A stretch of 64,000 nucleotides of DNA from Erythrobacter sp. NAP1 (GTDB lineage: Bacteria; Pseudomonadota; Alphaproteobacteria; Sphingomonadales; Sphingomonadaceae). The stretch's first letter is position 1; each line of letters starts with the position of its first letter. Made by a program: the position numbers and the translations under genes. The stretch is from contig NZ_CH672390.1 of the NCBI RefSeq assembly GCF_000152865.1, positions 558,001 to 622,000 on the forward strand, in the 5' to 3' direction. The notes beneath the pieces were generated by a model. It saw only the letters and a program-made list of their open reading frames with translations, did not search any database and had not been told where the DNA came from. Shown piece after piece: positions 52,409-60,277 of this stretch.

Positions 52409-52918
52409 ATGAGCGAGACCGAGAGCCATGATGGCGGGGGCCAGAACGGCGGGGGAGCGTCGCAGCCGATCACCGACTACGACATCCACAAGGTCTTGAA
52501 GGCCCTGCCTCACCGCTACCCGCTTCTGCTGGTTGACCGGGTGAAGGAGCTCCACCTCAACGAGCGCATTCACGCGGTCAAAGCGGTGACCATGAACGAG
52601 GAGTTCTTCCAGGGTCACTTCCCCGGCGCGCCGATCATGCCCGGCGTCCTGCAGATCGAGGCGCTGGCTCAGGCCGCCGCGATCCTTGGCATCGAAACGC
52701 TCGAACTCGCCGGGACCGGCAAGCTCGTCATCTTCATGGGTATCGAGAGCGCCAAGTTCCGCAAGCCTGTGACGCCCGGCTGCCTGCTGGATCTCGAGGT
52801 CGAGTTCCTCCAGCAACGCCGCACGATCTACAAGTTCAAGGGCCGTGCGAGCGTCGAGGGCAAGGTCACTTGCGAGACCGAGTTCACGGCGATGATCGCG
52901 GACCCGCCGGAAGGCTGA
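52409..52918 (+). CDS. fabZ: 3-hydroxyacyl-ACP dehydratase FabZ
   Basis: Hot-dog-fold dehydratase of type II fatty acid synthesis; 169 residues. The catalytic His is in [13 protein letters not shown] and the Glu in [13 protein letters not shown], with [14 protein letters not shown] between them. The N-terminal ~20 residues are Gly/Gln-rich and extra. In E. coli and relatives lpxD precedes and lpxA follows fabZ. Here only 33 bp separate it from the Skp-like gene, and no lpx gene follows, as expected for sphingomonads that have replaced lipopolysaccharide with glycosphingolipid. Confidence 0.95.
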   Translation: MSETESHDGGGQNGGGASQPITDYDIHKVLKALPHRYPLLLVDRVKELHLNERIHAVKAVTMNEEFFQGHFPGAPIMPGVLQIEALAQAAAILGIETLELAGTGKLVIFMGIESAKFRKPVTPGCLLDLEVEFLQQRRTIYKFKGRASVEGKVTCETEFTAMIADPPEG

Positions 52919-52941
52919 AGCCTTCCTGTTGGTGGCATTGA

Positions 52942-52961
52942 GCTCGCCCATCCGGGCGAGC
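52942..52961. other. Perfect hairpin downstream of fabZ
   Basis: GCTCGCCC / GGGCGAGC arms with a 4-nt ATCC loop, 23 bp past the fabZ stop. No T-tract follows on either strand, so it is a poor intrinsic terminator; it may protect the mRNA 3' end or be part of a larger structure. Confidence 0.6.
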
Positions 52962-53154
52962 ATCCTCGGCGACATTCCCTTCGCTTTGCTTCGGGGCACC
53001 TGCGGGCTGGCGGTCGCCCTTGCGAAGTCTTCGGCGCCGATGGGCGCTTTTGAGGGCTATCCTGCCTGTCTCGTGGACCTCGCATAGGGGTGGTTTAGAA
53101 AAGTGGCTTCTCCCGGCAAAAGTCTGATTTTCAGCGGCTTTTCTAGAAATTCGC

Positions 53155-53177
53155 TGTTGGATGTGTGACTTTCCAAG
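53155..53177 (-). repeat. Short intergenic dyad repeat, copy B
   Basis: TGTTGGATGTGTGACTTTCC followed by AAG. It is the reverse complement, with two mismatches in the 20-bp core, of the element at 42411-42432. It contains TTGGA-N10-TCCAA. Both copies are intergenic. Confidence 0.45.
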
Positions 53178-53328
53178 ATGAGGCTCGCCAATGGGTCTGC
53201 GTTCACCGGCAAAAGGCACGGCGCGTGCAGGTCTAGCTTGCCCGATCCAAGTAGGAAAACGCTGGCTCACAAAGCTTGCTTTCGCAGCAGAACCACACTA
53301 AGTGGCGCGCTTTCCCGCAAACAGCTCA

Positions 53329-53344
53329 CCCGGTCGGAACCGGG
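53329..53344 (+). promoter_or_regulatory. Leader hairpin before rpmE
   Basis: CCCGGT-CGGA-ACCGGG, a perfect 6-bp stem with a tetraloop, ending 24 nt before the rpmE start codon. Ribosomal protein L31 leaders that bind their own product are known in several bacterial groups; whether this is one is inference. Confidence 0.4.
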
Positions 53345-53368
53345 CACCCGCTAGCAAGGACAGTTACG

Positions 53369-53593
53369 ATGAAAGCCGAAGGGCATCCCGAATATCACAT
53401 GATCACGGTCAAGATGACCGATGGCACCGAGTTTCAGACGCGCTCTACCTGGGGCAGCGAAGGCGACACCCTGTCGCTCGACATCGACCCGACCAGCCAC
53501 CCTGCATGGACCGGCGGCAAGCAGCAGCTTCAGGAAGGTGGCCGTGTGGCTGCGTTCAACAAGCGCTTTGGCGGGCTCAGCCTCAAGAAGTAA
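53369..53593 (+). CDS. rpmE: 50S ribosomal protein L31
   Basis: The 74-residue protein starts at ATG 53369 behind AAGGACAG. The sequence [48 protein letters not shown] and [16 protein letters not shown] is a full alphaproteobacterial L31. The zinc-binding cysteines of the C+ form are absent, so this is a zinc-independent L31. It occupies the place after fabZ where lpxA lies in many other proteobacteria. Confidence 0.96.
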   Translation: MKAEGHPEYHMITVKMTDGTEFQTRSTWGSEGDTLSLDIDPTSHPAWTGGKQQLQEGGRVAAFNKRFGGLSLKK

Positions 53594-53618
53594 TCGCGCA
53601 CACAAGCGATTTAGAAGA

Positions 53619-53645
53619 GGGCGGTCCTGCGGGGCCACCCTTTTT
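53619..53645 (+). terminator. Rho-independent terminator of rpmE
   Basis: Stem from GGGCGGTCC to GGGGCCACCC (53619-53640) with one internal mismatch and a 4-nt loop, followed by TTTTT (53641-53645). It lies 25 bp past the rpmE stop and 11 bp before the convergent MOSC gene's stop. Confidence 0.8.
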
Positions 53646-53656
53646 CGTTGCGCGCG

Positions 53657-54211
53657 CTAGACGCGTTTGAGCGGGATGAATGGACCTTCGGGCTTCTCGA
53701 TGCGGATCGTGTCGCCAGCGCGAACTTCCCCGCCATTCAGCGCAACCGCCATGATCCCTGCCTTGCGGATGATTCCCGAACTGGTCTTGATCGCAAGCTC
53801 CTTCAGCAGACCGGGCGAGAACGCCTCGATCTGACCACACGGATTGCGCAGCCCGGTCACGCTTAGCACGGCGCTTGCGCCGATGCGCAAAAGCGTATCC
53901 CGACCAAGACCCAGCAGGTCGACCCCGCGCGTCGTCACGTTCTCGCCCAGGTCGCCGGGATTCACGACGAAGCCCTTGGCTTCAAGCTCGTCGAACAGCT
54001 CACCGTGCATGAGATGCACCTGTCTCAGATTAGGCTGGCTCGGATCGGCGCGCACACGGCTGAGGTGCTGGACAGTCTTGCCTGCATGGGCGTCGCCTTC
54101 GACGCCTAGCCCTGCAAGAATTCGAATTGCGGAGCTACGCTGCTTGGAAAAGCGATGCTTACCATCGCGGTGTACGGCTGCCACAATTCCCGGCTGCGTC
54201 ACCACGGCCAT
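53657..54211 (-). CDS. MOSC domain protein
   Basis: The 184-residue stand-alone MOSC domain is related to the C-terminal domain of molybdenum cofactor sulfurase and to YiiM/YuaD proteins. Seen: GIVAAVHRDGKHRFSK, GVEGDAHAG, VHLMHGELFDEL, PGDLGENVTTRGVDL, and the conserved Cys125 in LRNPCGQIEAFSPGLL, the residue thought to carry sulfur or bind cofactor. The substrate is not known; some relatives reduce N-hydroxylated compounds with Moco. Its start overlaps the stop of the oxygenase gene by 13 bp, so the two are co-translated. Confidence 0.88.
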   Translation of the reverse strand: MAVVTQPGIVAAVHRDGKHRFSKQRSSAIRILAGLGVEGDAHAGKTVQHLSRVRADPSQPNLRQVHLMHGELFDELEAKGFVVNPGDLGENVTTRGVDLLGLGRDTLLRIGASAVLSVTGLRNPCGQIEAFSPGLLKELAIKTSSGIIRKAGIMAVALNGGEVRAGDTIRIEKPEGPFIPLKRV

Positions 54212-54834
54212 TCCCGCTCACGATACCACTTGGTGATGACGTATTTCACGCCCTTTCGCACCTTCATCCCGTGATGAAGCGTGGCCGGATTCACGCTGCC
54301 ATCGGGCCGCGCATTGTTCCAGCAAACGAGCTTGCCGGTTTCGGGCTGAAACGACTTCTTGATCACCTTGAAGCGCGTCGCGCCGCCCGCTTCGACTTCG
54401 TTCAGGTAGATCATGAAGGTCCAGGTGCGCTGGCCGCTTTCCGCGCAGAACTTCTCGAAATCCGCGCCGCCGGGGGTGAAATAGTCGGTGTGTGCCTTGA
54501 ATTCCTGCCCCACGTCATAGCGCTGCCCCTGAACCGGCTCGCCGTACTTGGGGTCGATCCCGTTGAGCGAAAAGAACCTCGCTTCCAGCTCTTTGACCGC
54601 AGTTTCGTTCGCGTCGAGGTCGCAGGTTTCGCTGGTGCGGAAGTAGTCATCACCATTGGCATCGGCGATCGTGCTGGGGCGCCTTCCCAAGTCGATCAGC
54701 CGGATCAGCTCTGCGCAAAGTTCTGGGCTGATGAAGCCTTTGACCTGAAACTGCTCGATCCTGGGATGCGGCACGCGCTGCGCGGTGTCGAAGCGTGAGA
54801 GCCTTTGGGAAACAGAATCGGTCATCGCATCCAT
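54199..54834 (-). CDS. 2-oxoglutarate/Fe(II) oxygenase, prolyl 4-hydroxylase-like
   Basis: The 211-residue protein from ATG 54834 (ATG 54825 also possible) has the P4Hc domain: FISPELCAELIRLID, DDYFRTSETCDLD, then the facial triad H115-x-D117 in KAHTDYFTPGG and H187 in ATLHHGMKV, with K197 in KGVKYVI to bind the 2-oxoglutarate carboxylate. WTFMIYLNEVEAGGATRF is typical of bacterial P4H-like enzymes. The substrate could be a protein Pro or another side chain. The open frame upstream of 54834 has unrelated composition and is left out. Confidence 0.9.
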   Translation of the reverse strand: MDAMTDSVSQRLSRFDTAQRVPHPRIEQFQVKGFISPELCAELIRLIDLGRRPSTIADANGDDYFRTSETCDLDANETAVKELEARFFSLNGIDPKYGEPVQGQRYDVGQEFKAHTDYFTPGGADFEKFCAESGQRTWTFMIYLNEVEAGGATRFKVIKKSFQPETGKLVCWNNARPDGSVNPATLHHGMKVRKGVKYVITKWYREREWPW

Positions 54835-55071
54835 GGGTTTTGACCTTAAAAGCCGCGCCGTGTCAGGCAAGCTTCTAACCGGGCGCGAAATAATCTTGCG
54901 CTCATGGCTTTTAAACACAGTTTTCGCTTCCCTTGGCCGATGGATTGTGCAACAGGCTCGCGCCCATCCACAGCGGCCTTGACGCGCCAAGCGCCGTCAT
55001 TAATTGCGGCGCTCTTGCGCGGCACTTGGCAAATGGTCTTGAGAAAGATCGACGCTGGGGAAGGGCATGTG

Positions 55072-55148
55072 GCGATCGTAGCTCAGTTGGTTAGAGCGCC
55101 GGTTTGTGGTACCGGAGGTCGGGGGTTCGAGACCCCTCGATCGCCCCA
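55072..55148 (+). tRNA. tRNA-His (GTG)
   Basis: Acceptor GCGATCG (55072-55078) pairs with CGATCGC (55138-55144); discriminator C at 55145 and encoded CCA 55146-55148. The anticodon GTG is at 55106-55108. A G at 55071 could pair with C73, the G-1:C73 pair that identifies tRNA-His. T-loop GGTTCGAGACC. The 237-bp gap before it holds nothing else I can identify. Confidence 0.97.
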
Positions 55149-55208
55149 TCTTCTCCCACGCTTTCAGGCTGTGAGCCTTACGCTGCGCCTTCTTTGGGGG
55201 CTTTGCTC

Positions 55209-56276
55209 ATGACCGCTTTCTGGACCGAACCCGACTTTGACGACCACGAGATGGTGCATGTCGTGCGCGATCGCGCATCGGGACTGATGGCGATTATCGC
55301 GGTCCATTCCTCGCACCTTGGCCCCGGTGCTGGCGGAACGCGCTTCTGGCATTATCCCGACCCCAAGGATGGCCTTCGCGATGCACTGCGCCTGTCGCGC
55401 GGGATGAGCTACAAGAACGCAATGGCCGGCCTTGCGCTGGGCGGCGGCAAGGCCGTAATCCTCGCCGACGAAGCGCGCACCAAGACGCCTGAACTGCTCG
55501 CCGCATTCGGTGACGCGGTCGAAGGGCTGGGCGGACGCTATGTCACGGCAGAAGACGTGGGCATTTCCGAGGCAGACATGGTCGCCGTGTCCAAGCGCAC
55601 TCAGCATGTGAGCGGCCTTCCTGTAACGGGCGAGGGCAGCGCAGGCGGCGATCCGGGCCCGTTCACCGCCTTTGGCATCTATCTCGGCATCAAGGCCGCG
55701 GTCGCGCACAAACTGGGCACCGACAGCATGGACGGCGTGCACGTTGCTGTGCAGGGCACCGGCAGCGTCGGCGGCGGCGTAGCGCGCCTGCTTGCGAAGG
55801 ACGGCGCTCGTTTGACGCTGGCTGACATTGACGCGGACGGAGTGAAGGCGCTGGCTGACGAACTGGGAGCAGACGTGGTCGCTCCCGATGCGATCATGAC
55901 GACGCCCTGCGATGTGTTCAGCCCCAATGCTCTGGGCGCGATCCTCGATGACGAAAGCATCGAAAAGCTCGACACCAAGATCGTCGCAGGCGGCGCGAAC
56001 AACCAGCTTGCCCGCGCACGCCACGGTCAGGCCGTTTTCGAACGCGGTATCCTCTACGCGCCCGATTATGTCATCAATGCTGGCGGCATCATCTCGGTCG
56101 GCACCGAATACGCCGCACGGCGCGACGGACGCCAAGCGAGCCGCGATGAAGTGAATGCGCTCATCGAAAAGATCCCGGCGCGCCTCGCTCAGGTCTGGCA
56201 AAAGAGCGATGCGGACAATACATCGCCCGACGTGGTTGCCGACCGCATGGCGCAGGAACTGATCGGGCGCGCCTGA
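55209..56276 (+). CDS. Leucine dehydrogenase-type amino acid dehydrogenase
   Basis: NAD-dependent Glu/Leu/Phe/Val dehydrogenase family, 355 residues from ATG 55209, the length of leucine dehydrogenases. The substrate and catalytic lysines are K69 in SRGMSYKNAMAGLALGGGKA and K81 in the same run. The Rossmann domain shows VAVQGTGSVGGGVARLL. Also seen: PVTGEGSAGGDPGPFTAFG, KIVAGGANNQL and YAPDYVINAGGIISVG. It would deaminate branched-chain amino acids to 2-oxoacids. Leucine versus valine or phenylalanine preference cannot be fixed by eye. Confidence 0.9.
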   Translation: MTAFWTEPDFDDHEMVHVVRDRASGLMAIIAVHSSHLGPGAGGTRFWHYPDPKDGLRDALRLSRGMSYKNAMAGLALGGGKAVILADEARTKTPELLAAFGDAVEGLGGRYVTAEDVGISEADMVAVSKRTQHVSGLPVTGEGSAGGDPGPFTAFGIYLGIKAAVAHKLGTDSMDGVHVAVQGTGSVGGGVARLLAKDGARLTLADIDADGVKALADELGADVVAPDAIMTTPCDVFSPNALGAILDDESIEKLDTKIVAGGANNQLARARHGQAVFERGILYAPDYVINAGGIISVGTEYAARRDGRQASRDEVNALIEKIPARLAQVWQKSDADNTSPDVVADRMAQELIGRA

Positions 56277-56362
56277 TCAACGGGGTGCAACCTTGTGTTG
56301 CAGTCTTTGCGCTCTTGCCCGGTGAGCCATTGGCTCTAATAGTAGGCGCAAGGGAATAATCG

Positions 56363-57124
56363 GTGCATATCTACGCCAATCCAAAGCGCTTTTTGTCGCT
56401 CGCCAAATGGCTCACCCCGCTTCTGTTCTGGAGCGGGCTTGTGCTGTCGCTTGGCGCGGTGGCGTGGGGCCTGTTCATGGTTCCGCCTGATCGCCTCATG
56501 GGCGAAAGCGTGCGCATCCTGTTCATCCACGTGCCCGCTGCATGGCTAGGCATGGGCGGCTGGGCCGGACTTGCGATTTCGAGCGGCGCGCTGCTGATCT
56601 GGAAACATCCGCTTGCGGGCATCGCCGCTCGGGCGATTGCAGTGCCGGGCATGGTGTTCTGCATAATCTGCCTTGCAACCGGCTCTATCTGGGGACGTCC
56701 CACATGGGGCACCTGGTGGGAGTGGGACGGGCGACTGACCAGTATGCTGGTGCTGCTGTTCCTCTATGGCGGTTACATCGCCTTGGCACAGGCTGCATCG
56801 CGCGAGGGTGGCTCTTACAAAATCCCTGCGATCTTCGGCCTCGTCGGCGCGATCAACGTTCCGATCATCAACCGATCCGTGGTATGGTGGAACTCGCTTC
56901 ACCAACCGCCTTCGATCACCGTGGGCAAAAGCGCGATCGACCCGACTTTCCTGTGGCCGCTGCTGGTTGCGGTGCTGGGCTTCTCGCTGTTGTTCGGAGG
57001 CGTGGTGCTGATGCGCATGCGCGCTCTTATCGCAGAGCAACAGGTCGAGGCGCGCCTTCGCCGCCGTGCATTGGATGACGATGCGCCTGCCGCCGTTTCG
57101 CCCGCAGCGGAGCCGGCAGAATGA
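56363..57124 (+). CDS. ccmC: Heme exporter protein CcmC
   Basis: Six-helix membrane protein, 253 residues from a GTG start, that presents heme to CcmE in the periplasm. The Trp-rich heme-handling motif is WGRPTWGTWWEWDGRLTS, with flanking His in FIHVPAAWLGM and NSLHQPPSI. The C-terminal ~35 residues are polar and acidic (DDDAPAAVSPAAEPAE). It heads a seven-gene cytochrome c maturation operon, each member joined by ATGA-type overlaps or a few bases. The ATP-binding exporter genes ccmA and ccmB are not upstream; they must lie elsewhere. Confidence 0.95.
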   Translation: MHIYANPKRFLSLAKWLTPLLFWSGLVLSLGAVAWGLFMVPPDRLMGESVRILFIHVPAAWLGMGGWAGLAISSGALLIWKHPLAGIAARAIAVPGMVFCIICLATGSIWGRPTWGTWWEWDGRLTSMLVLLFLYGGYIALAQAASREGGSYKIPAIFGLVGAINVPIINRSVVWWNSLHQPPSITVGKSAIDPTFLWPLLVAVLGFSLLFGGVVLMRMRALIAEQQVEARLRRRALDDDAPAAVSPAAEPAE

Positions 57125-57261
57125 GAGAAGCGCTCGACCACTGGCCCTTCGTCATTGGGGCATACGCAGTTGGCGCAGTTGCGCTGGGAATGCTGATCGC
57201 ATGGAGCTACACCACCATGCGCCGTGCAGAAAAACGCCGTGAGGACATGAGGCGCAAATGA
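57121..57261 (+). CDS. ccmD: Heme exporter protein CcmD
   Basis: A 46-residue protein in the ATGA overlap between ccmC and ccmE: REALDHWPFVIGAYAVGAVA, then LGMLIAWSYTTMRRAEKRRE and a basic end. This is the usual CcmD plan of one helix with HWPFV-AY before it and a charged cytoplasmic tail. CcmD aids release of holo-CcmE from CcmABC. Its stop overlaps the ccmE start by 4 nt. Confidence 0.92.
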   Translation: MREALDHWPFVIGAYAVGAVALGMLIAWSYTTMRRAEKRREDMRRK

Positions 57262-57728
57262 AAGCCAAACATCAACGCATGACTCTCGTCGTGCTCGCGC
57301 TCGTGGCGATCATTGGCGCTGGCCTGATCGCGACATGGGCGCTGCGCAGCCAGGCGAACTATTTCTACCTGCCCGAACAGATGGCCGCCGAGCCGCCCGC
57401 AGTGGGTCAGGCCGTGCGCCTCGGCGGGATGGTGCAGGAAGGCTCGATCGAGACGCAGGCCGACGGCATCACGGTCAACTTCGTCGTGACCGGCAATGGG
57501 GACAGCACGATCCCCGTGACCTATTCGGGCATCCTGCCGGACCTTTTCGTCGAAAATTCCGGGGTCGTTGCAGAAGGCAGCCTTCAGGCAGACGGCACCT
57601 TCCTTGCGACCAACCTTCTGGCGAAGCACGATGAAAACTACGTCCCGCGCGAGCTTGAAGGGCTCGAGGGGCACCAGGCGGAAGATTACGCGGAAACCGT
57701 CGCGCAAAGCACGCGGGGCATCGAGTAA
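57258..57728 (+). CDS. ccmE: Cytochrome c maturation heme chaperone CcmE
   Basis: The 156-residue protein has a single N-terminal anchor (LVVLALVAIIGAGLIATWAL) and a periplasmic OB-fold. The covalent heme ligand is H124 in LLAKHDENYVP, the classic CcmE motif. NYFYLPEQMA, RLGGMVQEGSI and VVAEGSLQADGTF are family-typical. It receives heme from CcmC and passes it to CcmF/H. ccmF follows 6 bp after its stop. Confidence 0.96.
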   Translation: MKAKHQRMTLVVLALVAIIGAGLIATWALRSQANYFYLPEQMAAEPPAVGQAVRLGGMVQEGSIETQADGITVNFVVTGNGDSTIPVTYSGILPDLFVENSGVVAEGSLQADGTFLATNLLAKHDENYVPRELEGLEGHQAEDYAETVAQSTRGIE

Positions 57729-57734
57729 GCGCTC

Positions 57735-59750
57735 ATGATCGCAGAACTCGGACTTGTCGCCCTGTGGCTTTCGGCCGCGCTCGCCGTCTTGCAGATGGCC
57801 TCTGGCGCGATGGGCCTTGCGGGCGGGGACAACGCCCGGTTTGCAATCTATGCGCGCCCGGCTGCCGTGGTGCAGGCTTTCCTCGCGACGCTCGCTTTCT
57901 TCCTGCTGCTTTGGGCCTTTGCGATCACCGACCTGTCGATCAAGCTGGTCGCAACCAATTCGCATTCGGCCAAGCCGTTCATTTACAAGCTGACCGGCAC
58001 TTGGGGAAACCACGAAGGCTCGATGCTGCTGTGGGTCGCGGTGCTTGCGCTCTCGGGCGGCTTGCTTGCTGGGCTTGAACGGCGGCTGCCCGAAAAGACG
58101 ATGAGCGCAACGCTGGGCGTGCAGGGCTTCGTTGCGCTCGGCTTTTACGCATTTCTGCTCTTGTCCTCGAACCCATTCGAGCGGCTTCCGGTCCCCGCGC
58201 TTGAGGGGTCTGGGCTCAACCCGCTCCTTCAGGATATCGGCCTCGCGATCCATCCGCCCACGCTCTACGTCGGCTATGTCGGCCTTTCGGTTGCCTTCAG
58301 CCTTTGCATGGGCGCGCTAATCACCAAGCAGGTGACACCCGATTTCGCCAAGGTCATGCGGCCTTGGGTGCTGGGCGCCTGGGTGTTCCTCACCTTCGGC
58401 ATCACGGCCGGTTCCTACTGGGCCTATTACGAGCTTGGCTGGGGCGGCTGGTGGTTCTGGGACCCGGTCGAGAACGCCTCGCTCATGCCGTGGCTCGCCG
58501 CGACAGCGCTGCTTCACTCGGTGAGCGTGCTCGCCGCACGCGACGCGCTTCGCACCTGGACGATCATGCTGGGCGTGCTCGCCTTCTCGATGTCGATGCT
58601 GGGCACGTTCCTTGTGCGCTCTGGCGTCCTCACCAGTGTCCATGCCTTTGCAGTCGATCCTGAGCGCGGGACGTTCATCCTCATCTTGCTTGGCCTCTAT
58701 ATCGGCGGCGCTCTTGGCGTATTTGCTCTGCGCGCCGGCAGCATCGCGGAAGGCAAGCGCTTCACCGCTACAAGCCGCGAGGGCGCGCTTGTGTTCAACA
58801 ACGTGATGCTCTCGGCGATCCTTGCGATCGTGCTTCTGGGCACGCTCTATCCGCTGCTGACCGAGGCGTTCGACGTGCGCGTCAGCGTTGGCCCGCCATA
58901 TTTCAACCCGGCAGGCGCGATCTTCGCGATCCCGATGTTCCTCGTGATGGCGGTTGGGCCGTTGCTGCGCTGGAAGGACGACAAACCGGCGCGCATCCAG
59001 TTTGAACTCGCAATGCTCGCTGCCGTGGTCATTGCGGTCTGCGCGCTCGTCGCGATCCTTGGCGATTACAGCATTCTCTCCGTTCTCGGTCTTGCGCTAG
59101 CCATCGGGCTTGGCATCGCCGCTTTCCTGCCGCTGCGCGGACGCAATCTGCGCCGTGTGCCCACCGCAACCTGGGGCATGGTGATGGCCCATTTCGGCGT
59201 CGCGGTGGCGCTGTTCGGTATGGCATGTGAAACAGCGTTCACCAGCGAGAAGCTTGCGGCCGTTGCGCCTGGCGGCGTTGAAGAGGTTGCAGGCTGGACC
59301 ATCGAACTGGAAAGCGTCGACCCCGTCGCAGGCCCCAACTGGACTGCTGTCGAGGCCCGTATCTTCGCATCGCGCGACGGCGGAGAGCGGATCGAACTCA
59401 ACCCGCAGGCGCGCAATTTCTGGTCGCCCTCGCAGGCCACCAGCGAAAGCGCGCTCGTCACCCGCTGGGATGGACAGCTTTACGCCGTAATCGGCGATCA
59501 GGCAGGCGTGGACGCCAATGGTAATACGCGCTGGCAGCTGCGCGTATGGTGGAAGCCGTTTGTGACCTTCATCTGGTATGGCGGTCTGCTGATCGCCTTC
59601 GGAGGCGTGTTGTCGATTGTCGGCCGCATCCGCGTCGACCTCAAGCGCCGCAATGCCAAGGCGCTCGGCGATGCGCGGCGTGAAGATATGGACGCGCTCA
59701 AAGGTGACAGCGTAAGCGGGGGCGGCCCCGTGCCGGAGCCTGCCGAATGA
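57735..59750 (+). CDS. ccmF: Cytochrome c heme lyase subunit CcmF
   Basis: Large polytopic membrane protein, 671 residues with about 14-15 helices. The WWD heme-binding domain reads ELGWGGWWFWDPVENASLMP. Conserved flanking His residues are in NHEGSMLLWV, IGLAIHPPTLYVGYVG and ALLHSVSVLAAR. A periplasmic soluble region lies near the C-terminus (about 500-620: GGVEEVAGWTIELESVDPVAG). With CcmH it ligates heme to the CxxCH of apocytochrome c. It is joined to ccmG by a 4-nt overlap. Confidence 0.96.
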   Translation: MIAELGLVALWLSAALAVLQMASGAMGLAGGDNARFAIYARPAAVVQAFLATLAFFLLLWAFAITDLSIKLVATNSHSAKPFIYKLTGTWGNHEGSMLLWVAVLALSGGLLAGLERRLPEKTMSATLGVQGFVALGFYAFLLLSSNPFERLPVPALEGSGLNPLLQDIGLAIHPPTLYVGYVGLSVAFSLCMGALITKQVTPDFAKVMRPWVLGAWVFLTFGITAGSYWAYYELGWGGWWFWDPVENASLMPWLAATALLHSVSVLAARDALRTWTIMLGVLAFSMSMLGTFLVRSGVLTSVHAFAVDPERGTFILILLGLYIGGALGVFALRAGSIAEGKRFTATSREGALVFNNVMLSAILAIVLLGTLYPLLTEAFDVRVSVGPPYFNPAGAIFAIPMFLVMAVGPLLRWKDDKPARIQFELAMLAAVVIAVCALVAILGDYSILSVLGLALAIGLGIAAFLPLRGRNLRRVPTATWGMVMAHFGVAVALFGMACETAFTSEKLAAVAPGGVEEVAGWTIELESVDPVAGPNWTAVEARIFASRDGGERIELNPQARNFWSPSQATSESALVTRWDGQLYAVIGDQAGVDANGNTRWQLRVWWKPFVTFIWYGGLLIAFGGVLSIVGRIRVDLKRRNAKALGDARREDMDALKGDSVSGGGPVPEPAE

Positions 59751-60277
59751 ACCGCGCGCTCTACCTCATCCCGCTCGGCCTGTTCCTGTTTTTCGCTGGG
59801 CTGGCAGGCTACATGCTGACCCAGCCCAAGGCGGACCAGATCCCCTCGCAGATGATTGAGCAGCCGCTGCCAGAATTCACGCTCGAGCCTGCGCTCGGCG
59901 GGATGCCGGGCGTCAGCCGCGCAGATTTCGTCGGTGGCGAGCCGCGCCTTCTCAACATTTGGGCGAGCTGGTGCTTACCATGTATTGCCGAGGCTCCGCA
60001 CCTTGAACGCTTGCGCGAAGAGGGCGTCGAGATCATCGGCGTCGCCGTGCGCGACCGGCCCGAAGCCGTCGCGAACTTCCTTGGCCGCTATGGCAATCCC
60101 TACACCCGGATCGGCGCAGACGAGATCAGCGAACTCATGATCCAGATCGGCGCATCGGGCGTGCCGGAAACCTACGTCATCGATGCAGAGGGCAACATTC
60201 GCTACCAGCATATCGGCGATGTGCGCGAAGAAACGGTGCCGCTTCTGCTTGAAAAGCTGGAGGAAGCGCGCTCGTGA
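59747..60277 (+). CDS. ccmG: Thiol:disulfide interchange protein CcmG/DsbE
   Basis: The 176-residue thioredoxin-fold protein is anchored by an N-terminal helix (LYLIPLGLFLFFAGLAGYML). The active site is C76-x-x-C79 in IWASWCLPCIAEAPH. ASGVPETYVID carries the cis-Pro. It keeps apocytochrome or CcmH cysteines reduced for heme attachment. Overlaps of 4 nt link it to ccmF and ccmH. Confidence 0.95.
   Translation: MNRALYLIPLGLFLFFAGLAGYMLTQPKADQIPSQMIEQPLPEFTLEPALGGMPGVSRADFVGGEPRLLNIWASWCLPCIAEAPHLERLREEGVEIIGVAVRDRPEAVANFLGRYGNPYTRIGADEISELMIQIGASGVPETYVIDAEGNIRYQHIGDVREETVPLLLEKLEEARS

Larger units (their letters stand above)
52919..53368. other. 450-bp gene-free, structure-rich region between fabZ and rpmE
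   Basis: No credible reading frame was found on either strand; the frames present either run antisense into fabZ or are low-complexity Arg/Pro/Ser. Contents: a perfect hairpin at 52942-52961 (8-bp arms, ATCC loop); long-range arms CTTCGC (52979-52984) / GCGAAG (53022-53027); long-range arms TAGAAAAG (53096-53103) / CTTTTCTA (53138-53145); the dyad repeat at 53155-53177; and a hairpin just before rpmE. It could be a structured RNA, a dispersed repeat element or a decayed gene. Confidence 0.5.

Noticed and set aside
51680..52999. 439-codon minus-strand frame covering the Skp-like gene and fabZ
   Set aside because: Leucine/arginine-rich antisense frame spanning two recognised genes; only its first 80 bp are outside them, in the structured gap.
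52828..53085. 85-codon minus-strand frame in the gap after fabZ
   Set aside because: Arg/Pro/Ser-rich, the second half antisense to fabZ, no ribosome binding site; treated as part of the structured non-coding region.
56284..56310. TGCAAC/GTTGCA hairpin after the leucine-dehydrogenase gene
   Set aside because: Six-bp stem without a T-tract; too weak to call a terminator.
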